The notes below the pieces were generated by a model. The model made no database searches. It saw only the letters and a program-made list of their open reading frames with translations, and had not been told where the DNA came from. A stretch of 64,000 bases of DNA from Aureococcus anophagefferens (taxonomy: Eukaryota > Sar > Pelagophyceae > Pelagomonadales > Pelagomonadaceae): the NCBI RefSeq assembly GCF_000186865.1, contig NW_008705565.1, forward strand, positions 2,457,046 through 2,521,045, given 5' to 3'. A program made the position numbers and the translations under genes. Positions 37,741-45,624 of the stretch are shown piece after piece. Position 1 is the stretch's first letter; each line of letters starts with the position of its first letter.

Positions 37741-38680
37741 ATGAAGGTGTTGCGCGGCGTCCGGACGCGATCGGGGGGTCGGGAAGCGTGGCGCAGCCGG
37801 TCGGGGGTCGCGGAGAAGCGCTGGCGTCGCGCGCGCACGAAAGATCGCGCTCATCGCCGAAATCGCCGCAGGTTACGCTTGCCCTCGCCCTCTGCGGCTC
37901 CGCCGCCGCCTACGTCGCGCCCGCGGCCAAGTCCGCGGGCGTCGCCATGTCCGCGTCCAAGGCCGACATGGCCGACCTCGCGGAGGCGAACCCCGATTTC
38001 CTCGGCTCGTCGCTCGGCCTCTGGGACCCGCTCGGCGCGTTTCCGCGTCCGCCGAGATCGGGGCCGCCGCCGGCCGCGCGCGTCCCCCCGCTCACCCCGT
38101 CCCTCCCCTAGGCTGCCTGAGCCTCGATTTCTGGACGCTCGGCAACGAGGCGACGATCGGCTACCTCCGACATGCGGAGATCAAGCACGGCCGCGTCGCC
38201 ATGGCCGCGTTCCTCGGCTACCTCGCGCAGTCGACGCCGGTCGTGTCCGGCCCCCACGGCAAGCTGCCCTTCAAGGGCTACGAGCCCGGGCTCACGCCGC
38301 CGGAGCAGTGGGACGCCATCCCCCTCGTCGGCAAGCTCCAGATCTTCGGCATCATCGGCATGCTCGAGTCGTACGGCGAGATCCTCGACGTGCACTACAC
38401 GAACGGCGGCCTCCCGGGCTACTACCCGCCGATCCGGGGCAACCGCCCCGAGCTCTGGTTCAACCTCTACGACCCCTTCAACTGGTTCGACGAGGACAAG
38501 GACAAGGTCCGCGGCCGCCAGGTCGAGATCAACAACGGCCGCCTCGCGATGCTCGGCATCCTCTCCGTCCTCTCCGAGTCCAAGGTGCCCGGCTCCGTGC
38601 CCCTCATCACGGGCCTCATCCCCGAGTACTCCGGCTCCTACATGGTCCCCTTCGAGGCCGACTTCTCCCTCTTCAACTAG
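37741..38680 (+). CDS. Fucoxanthin-chlorophyll a/c light-harvesting protein, 3 exons
   Basis: Exon 1 is just ATGAAG (37741-37746). Intron 1 is 37747-37871 (GTGTTG to CGCAG). Exon 2 starts at 37872; joined, the leader reads MKVTLALALCGSAAAYVAP, a textbook heterokont signal with AAAYVAP at the plastid-targeting junction. The second intron has two in-frame solutions: GC-AG 38035-38111 (product ...DPLGCLSLDFW) or GT-AG 38039-38121 (...DPLGALDFW); total 245 or 243 aa. Helix A NEATIGYLRHAEIKHGRVAM and helix C GRQVEINNGRLAMLGILSVL are near-identical to the gene at 16779. Pigment-binding antenna of thylakoids. Confidence 0.92.
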
Positions 38681-39267
38681 GCGCCGAGCCCAAGACCCGC
38701 GGACGACCCGCGCCGCCGCGAGGCGGCGCGGGGCGGACGCGACCCAACACACCATTGCCCGCTGGCGCCGGAGCGGACCGTCGAGTGCGAAGCCGATGCT
38801 AAGTCGGGGACGCACCAACAAACTGCCCAGGTGTCTCTGCTCACTTGAGCAAGCCTGAGCGCGTTCTGGCCGGCGGCCGCATCTGCGCATGAGGTCGGTG
38901 GATCGCACGGCTCTCCGGCCTCGCGTCGCCCGTCGTCCGCGCTCCGTCTGGACATCGGCGCCGCCGTGTGCGGGGAGGCGACGGGGCGGCGGCGTCGGAG
39001 AGGGCGCGTCGACGAGCCTCCGCCGGCGGTCGCCGGGGGTCGAGCGTCCAGTCACCGCCCGCGCCCCGTCGAGTCACCCGCCTGCGGACCCCCGGCGAGC
39101 TAGGGAGAGGGATCGGTCGTGGTGGCTTCGTCTCCGAGTTGGCCGGGGGTCCGCAGGCGGGTGCCGTCGAGTCGCCTACTATTCGACGCGTCGCCGTCCG
39201 TCGAAGTCGCGCCCAAACTTCCGCCACACCGTCGCCCGAAGCCGCCCGCGCGCGTCGATCTCGCGTC
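38681..39267. promoter_or_regulatory. Intergenic region upstream of TPR gene
   Basis: 587 bp without a supported gene. Contains the inverted repeat at 39075-39163. Long Arg-rich frames here look like GC-driven artefacts. Confidence 0.4.
39075..39163. repeat. 22-bp perfect inverted repeat with 45-bp loop
   Basis: CACCCGCCTGCGGACCCCCG at 39075 is repeated as its reverse complement (GCCGGGGGTCCGCAGGCGGG) at 39142-39163. Each arm is flanked by CGTCGAGTC in direct orientation. It lies 105 bp before the TPR ATG. Confidence 0.88.
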
Positions 39268-40464
39268 ATGGCTGCCGCGGCCCAAGCTGCGAAGAAGGAG
39301 GGCAACAAGCTGTTCACGACGGGCAAGCACAAGGAGGCGCGCCGCCGGCGCCGCAGCGCTTCGAATCGTCGCGGCCACATTTTTCCGCGCGCAGGCCATC
39401 GCCAAGTACACGGAGGCCATCAACCTCGATGGCACGGACGTGACCTTCTTCAGCAACCGGTCGGCGGCGTGCGGACCCGGCGTCCGCGGGGCGCGGCGGA
39501 AGCGGCGGAAGCGGCGGGTCCGAACGGAGCGAGGCCCCTGGTCCGCGAGCGCGAGCGCCTCGTGCGCGCCTCGAGGGACGCGACGCTCGGACGCGCCCCT
39601 TTTCGCGCGCGCGCGCGGCCGCGCTCGCGACGCGACTACGCGCGCAGGTACGCGGCCCTCGAGATGTGGGACGAGGCGGCCGAGGACGGGCGGAGCTGCG
39701 TCAAGGTGAACAAGAACTTCATCAAGGGCTACTTCCGCCTCGCCGTGGCGCTCCGGTCCGCGGGCAAGTACAAGGAGGCCGTCGACAACATCAAGATGGG
39801 CCTCGCGGTCGACCCCGGCAACGCGGACCTCAAGAAGCAGTCGAGCGAGATGGAGGAGCTCATGCGCAAGGACCGCGTCGTCGCGCTCGTCGCCAAGGCC
39901 AAGGAGCAGATGCAGGGCGGCGAGCTCAAGGACTGCCTCGCGACCTGCGACCGCGGGTTGGCCCTCGACGGCGGCAACAAGGAGCTCACGAAGATCAAGG
40001 GCGCGGTGCAGCCCAAGTTCGAGGCGGCCGAGAAGCGCCGCGTGGGCTCGCTGTCCAAGAACGCGCGCGACAAGGAGCTCGGCGACCAGGCCTACAAGAG
40101 CGCGGACTTCGAGGGCGCGATCAAGCTCTACACCAAGTGCCTCGACGCGACGAGCGACAAGGGCTCGGAGATCGCCGTCAAGGCCTACAGCAACCGCGCG
40201 GCCTGCTACAAGCAGCTCTCCAACTTCGACGGCACCATCGAGGACTGCACGGCGGTCCTCGACGCGGACCCGGAGAACGTCAAGTCGCTCGTGCGCCGCG
40301 CGCAGGCCTTCGAGGCCGTCGAGCGCTACAAGTCGGCGCTCCAGGACGTCAAGTTCGTCCTCCAGATGCCCCCGCCCCAGGTGGGCCAGGCGAACTGGAC
40401 GCTCTGCAACCAGATGCAGCACCGCCTCAACCGGGTCGTCGCGCAGCTCAAGGCCGGCATGTAG
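39268..40464 (+). CDS. TPR co-chaperone-like protein, 3 exons
   Basis: Exons 39268-39336, 39395-39468 and 39648-40464; 319 aa. Intron 1 (58 nt) is GC-AG; intron 2 (179 nt) is GT-AG; neither has introner ends. Splicing builds a standard first TPR: KEGNKLFTTGKHKEAIAKYT, AINLDGTDVTFFSNRSAAYA, ALEMWDEAAEDG. A second TPR block follows a charged linker: KELGDQAYKSADFEGAIKLY and YSNRAACYKQLSNFDGTIED. The layout is that of STI1/TTC-type Hsp70/Hsp90 adaptors; the carboxylate-clamp residues K/N/N appear in the first and second blocks. Confidence 0.85.
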   Translation: MAAAAQAAKKEGNKLFTTGKHKEARRRRRSASNRRGHIFPRAGHRQVHGGHQPRWHGRDLLQQPVGGVRTRRPRGAAEAAEAAGPNGARPLVRERERLVRASRDATLGRAPFRARARPRSRRDYARRYAALEMWDEAAEDGRSCVKVNKNFIKGYFRLAVALRSAGKYKEAVDNIKMGLAVDPGNADLKKQSSEMEELMRKDRVVALVAKAKEQMQGGELKDCLATCDRGLALDGGNKELTKIKGAVQPKFEAAEKRRVGSLSKNARDKELGDQAYKSADFEGAIKLYTKCLDATSDKGSEIAVKAYSNRAACYKQLSNFDGTIEDCTAVLDADPENVKSLVRRAQAFEAVERYKSALQDVKFVLQMPPPQVGQANWTLCNQMQHRLNRVVAQLKAGM

Positions 40465-40580
40465 GCCCCTCCGCCGCCTCACCCGCCGACCGCGGCGCCG
40501 CCCGCCGCCTCCGCCGACGCGCACCGCGCCCGGGAGGCGGCGCTCGTAACTCCCTCCTCACTTAGTCGCGGTCGACCGCC

Positions 40581-42025
40581 TCAGCAGAGGCCGCCCGGCG
40601 CGTATCGCGCCCCTTGCGCGTCGCGGAAGCTCGGGTGGCGCCGCCGGACGAGGTCGCCGCCGTGCTCCCTCAACTCCGCGACGGTCCGCACGCCGAGCAG
40701 GCCCATGCACGTGCGCAGCTCCGCGTCGAGCACGTCGAAGCATTTGTCGACGCCCGCCTTGCCGCCCGCGCCGAGGCCGTAGAGGAAGGGCTTGCCGACG
40801 CCGACGGCCGACGCGCCCAGGGCCAGCGCCTTGGCGATGTCCGTGCCCCGCTGGACGCCGCCGTCCAGAATCAGGTCGAAGTCGCACCCGACGGCCTCCC
40901 GGATCGCCGGGAGGACGTCGAGCGGCGCGGGCGCTGTATCGAGCTGGCGGCCCCCGTGGTTCGACACCCAGACGCAGTCGAAGCCCAGGTCCCGCGCGCG
41001 CAACGCGTCGTCCGGGCGCACGACGCCCTTCAACGCGATGGTCCCGCCGGGCCGCAGCCGCTTCCACTCGCCGACGAGCCACTTCGCGTCGTCCCAGTCG
41101 AAGTCGCACGCGAGCTGCGCGTTCACAAAGGCCGCGAGCGCCTCCGCGGGCACGTCCTCGTCGATGTTCGCGTAGGTGTAGGGGTCGCTGCTCAGCAGGT
41201 CCCAGGTCCAGGCCGGGGCCATCACCCCATCCAAGATCTGCCGCGCGCTGTAGCTCGGCGGGATCGTGAAGCCCTGCCGCTTGTCGCGCTCGCGGTTGCC
41301 GAACCACGTGAGGTCGACGGTCAGCGCGAGGTGGTCGAAGTCCGCGGAGGCCGCGAGGTCGAGCATGCGCCGCACCAGCGCCCGGTCCTTCCAGACGTAG
41401 AGCTGGAAGAGCCGCGGGGGCTTCTCGCCTGGGCAGCAAAAGAGGGATTCAACGTCGCTTCAACGTGAGTGTTCCGCGCGCGCGCGTTCTCTCTTTCGCT
41501 GCCCTGTTTCTCGCCCGCGGCGTCCCCGGCGGCCACCTGGTCCGGCGTCGACGTCGCGAGCGTCGAGAGGCAGTAGAGGCTCCCCCGCTCGCGCGCGACG
41601 GCCGCCGCGGCGACCTCGCCCTCCGTGTGGAACATGCGGTTCCCCGCGCAGGGGCACGAGAAGAAGGGCAGCGCGAGGTCGGAGCCCATGAGCGTCGCCG
41701 ACGCGTCGAGCGTCTCGGGCCGCGTGCCGGCGAGGACGCGGTAGTGGAGCTCCCGCTCCAGGAACGCGTCCTTGCTCCGCCGCAGCGTCACCTCGTCGTC
41801 GGCGCCGCTGTCGAGGTAACCGAAGCACATGCGGTGCATGCGCTTCTCCGCCGCGATGCGCAGGTCGGCGACGTTGACGCACCTCGCCAGGCGCCGCCGC
41901 GACGCCGCGTCGACGACGGGCGTGACCAGGGGCCGCAGCGGCCCCAGCAGCTTGTGCACGCCGAGGCTGTGGGGCGACCAGCCCATGGGATTCTCGCCGG
42001 CGTGCCGCGACGGAAAGGGCAGCAT
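40581..42025 (-). CDS. FMN-dependent 2-hydroxyacid oxidase/dehydrogenase, 2 exons
   Basis: Exons 42025-41515 and 41428-40581; 452 aa. The intron holds the 78-bp introner A4. The enzyme oxidises glycolate or L-lactate using FMN. Motifs: FFSCPCAGNRMFHTEGE, SLYCLSTLATST, joined PPRLFQLYVWKDRALVRRML (substrate-side Tyr), GTIALKGVVRPDDAL (FMN-binding Lys), catalytic His/Arg in WVSNHGGRQLDTAPAPLDVL, and DGGVQRGTDIAKALALGA for the phosphate site. In a photosynthetic stramenopile a photorespiratory glycolate role or a lactate role are both possible. It is divergent from the esterase gene, only 94 bp between ATGs. Confidence 0.92.
41429..41506 (-). mobile_element. Introner element A4, internally deleted (78 bp)
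   Basis: On the host minus strand: duplicate GCGAGAAA (41514-41507), left end CAGGGCAGCGAAAGAGAG, then directly the right-hand part from ACGCGCGCGCG to GCTGCCCAG, then duplicate GCGAGAAG (41428-41421, one mismatch). 114 bp including the shared core is missing. Intron 41514-41429 (86 nt), GC-AG, phase 1; splicing restores AAGEKPPRLFQ. Confidence 0.93.
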
Positions 42026-42084
42026 GCATGGTGGTGAAGGGTGTATCGCCTCGCCAAAGGTCCCAACAAAGGTCCTGCGTTTTC

Positions 42085-42094
42085 TCTTGTGGCA
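42085..42094 (-). promoter_or_regulatory. TCTTGTGGCA motif in a 94-bp divergent promoter
   Basis: Between the oxidase (ATG 42025) and esterase (ATG 42120) starts; TGCCACAAG reads along the oxidase sense strand about 60 bp upstream. Confidence 0.4.
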
Positions 42095-42119
42095 GTGGAA
42101 CGCCCGCCTCGTCGTTCCA

Positions 42120-43493
42120 ATGCGCAGCGCGGCGCTCGCGGCGCTGGTCTGCGCGCGCCGCGCGGCATCCGGCGCGCCGCTCGCCGAGTTTCTGCCGCCG
42201 GAGGATGGCGTGTCGGCCGGCGCCCAGCCCATGCCCCGCCGCCCGCCGCGACCCGCGCAGCGGCATCGCAAGCTGCCGCACGCGATGGACGGGTGCCCCA
42301 ACGCCGTCGACGAGCTCGACTGGATGCCCGCGACGCGCTACGCGGAGACAATAGACGGCTACGACCGGCTGTGGTACGTCTACACGGCGGGCGTGCCCGC
42401 GGGCGCGACGTCCGTGCCGCTGGTGTTGGACCTCCACGGCTGGATCTCCTGCGTGTCCGACGTCGCCTACGTGTCGGGCTGGAGCGTCCTCGCGTCCCAG
42501 GAGGGCTTCGTCGTCGTCTATCCCGCGGGGACGCAGGACCTGGAGGAGGCGGGCACGGGCACGATCTACCACGACGACACGGGCTGGAACGCGGGCACGT
42601 GCTGCGGCTCGGCCTACTACGCGGACGTCGACGACGTCGCGTTCCTCCGGCGCGTCGTCGAGGCCGTGAGCGACGACCTCGGGTATATCGACTCCACAAG
42701 AGTCTACGCGGCGGGCCACAGCAACGGCGCGTCGATGGTGAACCGGCTCGCGCTCGAGGCGCCGGACCTCGTCGCGGGCGTCGCGGCCTTTGGGGGCTAC
42801 GCGCTGACGGGGCCGGGGACCCTCTTCCAGCCGACGCCCTACTTCCACGCGCACGGCACGGACGACGCGACCGTGGCCTACGACCAGGCGTGCTGCGACG
42901 ACGACGTCGCCGTCTGCTTCGACACGTGCGACTACTACATCCACGAGAACTTTGAGCTCCAGCTCGAGCGCTGGACGCGCTGGAACGCGTGCGACGGCGA
43001 CGCGGCCGTCGAGACCGGCGCCGGGTACACGACGCGAACCTACGACTCCTGCAACTCCGGCGCGGACGTCGCGTTCGTGGCGCTCGACGGCGTCGACCAC
43101 TGGCCCTACTACGACTACTTCGGCCTCTACCCGGGCTGGCCCGAGTCGTCCGTCGAGACGTCGCGCATGGCCTGGGACTTCCTCAAGACGCGCGTCAACA
43201 CCTACGACGCGGCCGCGACCTACGACTACGCGACGGCGACGCCGGGCGGCGCGACGGCGAGCCCGACGGTCTCCGACGCGCCGACGCCCGCGCCGACGAC
43301 GCCCGCGCCGACGACGCCCGCGCCGACGGCCGCGCCGGTCTACGACCCGACGCCCGCGCCGACGACGCCGGCGCCGTCGCCCGCGCCGACGACGTCCGCG
43401 CCGACGGCGAACGACGTCGTCTCGTCGGCGCCCGCGCGTCGCGGCGGCGGGCTCCTCGTCGCCGTCGCCCTGGCCCTCGGGGCGGCCGCGTAA
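42120..43493 (+). CDS. PHB-depolymerase/feruloyl-esterase-like (LpqC/CE1) secreted hydrolase
   Basis: 457 aa. Signal peptide MRSAALAALVCARRAASG. Alpha/beta-hydrolase core: VPLVLDLHGWISCVSD (oxyanion side), GFVVVYPAGTQ, nucleophile Ser about 201 in AAGHSNGASMVNRLA, a Cys-rich lid (NAGTCCGS, ACCDDDVAVCFDTCDYY) and His about 327 in GVDHWPYYDYFGLYPGW. The family cleaves ester bonds in polymers outside the cell. A Pro/Thr linker made of repeated TPAPTTPAPTTPAP leads to a C-terminal hydrophobic tail (GLLVAVALALGAAA), typical of a GPI anchor or membrane tether. Confidence 0.85.
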   Translation: MRSAALAALVCARRAASGAPLAEFLPPEDGVSAGAQPMPRRPPRPAQRHRKLPHAMDGCPNAVDELDWMPATRYAETIDGYDRLWYVYTAGVPAGATSVPLVLDLHGWISCVSDVAYVSGWSVLASQEGFVVVYPAGTQDLEEAGTGTIYHDDTGWNAGTCCGSAYYADVDDVAFLRRVVEAVSDDLGYIDSTRVYAAGHSNGASMVNRLALEAPDLVAGVAAFGGYALTGPGTLFQPTPYFHAHGTDDATVAYDQACCDDDVAVCFDTCDYYIHENFELQLERWTRWNACDGDAAVETGAGYTTRTYDSCNSGADVAFVALDGVDHWPYYDYFGLYPGWPESSVETSRMAWDFLKTRVNTYDAAATYDYATATPGGATASPTVSDAPTPAPTTPAPTTPAPTAAPVYDPTPAPTTPAPSPAPTTSAPTANDVVSSAPARRGGGLLVAVALALGAAA

Positions 43494-43597
43494 GGGCTCG
43501 CCTCTCGACCCCCGGCCAAAAACGACTGCCCAGCCTCGTCCAATCGTCTTCGACGCCCTGCAGCGCCTCGCGCATCGTCTCCGACGCAACCGACGCC

Positions 43598-44448
43598 ATG
43601 GGGTGGAAGCTCAACACCATCGGCGTCGTCGTCGCGGCGATCGTCTACAAGCAGTACCAGTATCCCGCGCGCCGGCGGCGCCGGCGAAGTTTTCAATCCG
43701 CCTCGCATTGCGCGGCAGCCCGCGCGGGGGCTGCCCGACGCATCCTCGCCGCATCCTCGCCGCGCGCGCGCGCGCGACGACGACGCCCTCGTAGGACCGC
43801 ACGCCCGTCAACGACCCGACGAAGGGCGGCACGATCCCCGTCGTGTCGAAATCGGTCGTCAAGTCCATGAACGGCAAAGGCGGGCGCCCGAAGTACACCG
43901 CGGTCATGGGCCACGTCTTCGACGTCTCCGGCGACCCGCTCTTCGACGAGGGCCACGAGAACGGCTGGTACAACGCCTTCGTCGGCCGCGACAGCAGCCG
44001 GGCCTGGGCGACGGGCGACCTGGGCAAGGACCGCAAGGACGACGTCGACCGCCTCGAGGGCAACCTCCTCCACAAGCTCGACCTCATGGTCGACGAGTTC
44101 AAGGCCAAGTACGCCTACAAGGGCCTCATGGGCGGCGGCTTCTTCTACTCCCTCGACGGCCGGCTCACGCTCGAGGGCCGCGACGTCGAGCTCGACCTCG
44201 TCAAGGAGCGGAAGTCGCAGGCGAAGAAGTCCGTCGACAAGCGGCGCTACCCGTCCTGCAAGGACGACGGCGCCACGCTCTCCTGCGCCAACGGCAAGCT
44301 CCCGCGCCTCCGACGAACCGAGGGCCTGCGCTGCACCTGCGTCATCGCGAAAGTCGCCGCGAAGCACGACGACGACTTCGTGACGCTCGAGGCCTGCGCG
44401 GACGACGCGACGAGCTGCACGAAGATCATCAAGAAGCACAAGCTCTAA
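43598..44448 (+). CDS. MAPR-type cytochrome-b5-like haem/steroid-binding protein, 2 exons
   Basis: Probable exons 43598-43666 and 43795-44448 (240 aa); the intron 43667-43794 (GCGCGC to CTCGTAG) is my best in-frame solution and the donor is uncertain. The N-terminus MGWKLNTIGVVVAAIVYKQY is an ER signal anchor. The MAPR/neudesin fold shows KYTAVMGHVFDVSGDPLFDE, GWYNAFVGRDSSRAWATGDL and KLDLMVDEFKAKYAYKG. A C-terminal Cys-containing domain (YPSCKDDGATLSCANGKLP, GLRCTCVIAKV) is extra. MAPR proteins bind haem and assist P450s. The stop is 5 bp from the stop of the convergent cyclophilin gene. Confidence 0.78.
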
Positions 44449-44453
44449 GGTGT

Positions 44454-45356
44454 CTAATTCTCCTTGGACAGGGCCGGGTCCTCGGCGTCGCCCGCGTCGA
44501 AGCCGGCGGCGGCCGGCGCCGCGCCCCGGCGGTAGCGCCGCGCGAAGACCGAGAGCACGAACGACGCGGGGATGAGGAACACGTACCAGCGGCCGCCGCC
44601 CGCCCGCGGCGCGCCCGCCGCCGCCTTCGCGGGGAAGGAGACGCGCGGCAGCGCGGGCGCGTCCGCGACGGCCGGGTCGCGGAGCGCCGGCGGCCGCCGC
44701 GGCGCCGGCTCCGGCGCCGGCTCCGGCGGCCGCCGGACGCGCGCGGAGACGACGCGCGAGAGCTCGGGGAACTCGGCGCGCAGGTAGGCGTCGCCCCGGA
44801 CCTGGATCTTGCCCTGGTTCGGCCCCTTGCCCGACGGCGCGCCCTCGCCGGTGACGTGGATCGCGTCCACTACCGCCATCCCCTCCCCCGCGACCTCCGC
44901 GAACGGCGGGAAGTTCTCGCGGTCGAGGCGCGCGTTGTCCCCGAAGTTGAGGAAGAGCTGCGTCGTCCGCGTGTTCTTCCCCGCGTGCGCGAAGGTGAGG
45001 CGCCCGCGCGTGTTGCTCGCGCGCGGCGGCGCGGCGACGGGCGACGCCTCGTCGGGGATCGCCCGGCTCTTCCACCGCTTCTGCTTCGTGAGGTTGCCGT
45101 TGATGCCGAACTGGGCCATGAAGCCGCCGATGACGCGGAAGAAGGCGACGCCGTCGAAGAACTGCTCCTCGACGAGCTCGACGAAGCGCGCGGCGCCGAG
45201 GGGCGCCCAGTCGGGGTGCACCTCGACGGCGAAGGACCGGTGCGCCGCGCCCGGCGCCAGCTCGACGACGAAGTCGACGGTCGTGAGCGCCGATGCAGAC
45301 GACGCGACGAGGAGGAGCGCGAGCCAGCGCGTCGCACGACCGGCGCGCGCCGCCAT
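44454..45356 (-). CDS. Membrane-anchored cyclophilin-type peptidyl-prolyl isomerase
   Basis: 300 aa. Signal peptide MAARAGRATRWLALLLVASS, cyclophilin domain (about 24-195) with the usual FFDGVAFFRVIGGFMAQFG, RGRLTFAHAGKNTRTTQLFL, LFLNFGDNARLD and ENFPPFAEVAGEGMAVVD, then a Pro/Ala stem and a transmembrane helix (WYVFLIPASFVLSVFARRY, about 262-280). The active-site Arg is in FFRVIGGF; the FxMAxQGD segment is altered to FMAQFGING, and no Trp for cyclosporin binding is seen in its place. It would act in the ER/Golgi lumen. Confidence 0.88.
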   Translation of the reverse strand: MAARAGRATRWLALLLVASSASALTTVDFVVELAPGAAHRSFAVEVHPDWAPLGAARFVELVEEQFFDGVAFFRVIGGFMAQFGINGNLTKQKRWKSRAIPDEASPVAAPPRASNTRGRLTFAHAGKNTRTTQLFLNFGDNARLDRENFPPFAEVAGEGMAVVDAIHVTGEGAPSGKGPNQGKIQVRGDAYLRAEFPELSRVVSARVRRPPEPAPEPAPRRPPALRDPAVADAPALPRVSFPAKAAAGAPRAGGGRWYVFLIPASFVLSVFARRYRRGAAPAAAGFDAGDAEDPALSKEN

Positions 45357-45624
45357 CTCGATCCTGGTTGGCGAGGCAACACTGGCTTCAAATACTTCAA
45401 CATGTTTGCCTCTTTGCCATCAATCGTAACTTACGGTCTCTTAGAACTTCACCTTTAATCCGGTAAAGTCGGTATAAAGGAAATATCATATCTTTATTTT
45501 GTGTAATATGATGAATCGTCAAGGAAGGCCCTTGCACACCTGCTCGACAATTACACAGACAATGCAATGGGGGCAGCCCTCGGGCCCCGCGTCGCATGCC
45601 CGGCGCCCCCGCCGCGCCTAGGCG
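45357..45624. promoter_or_regulatory. AT-rich divergent promoter region
   Basis: 268 bp between cyclophilin and the proline-rich gene. About 45385-45560 is strikingly AT-rich for this genome and includes an ATCATAT...ATATGAT inverted pair around TTTATTTTGTG (45488-45515). No gene seen. Confidence 0.45.
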
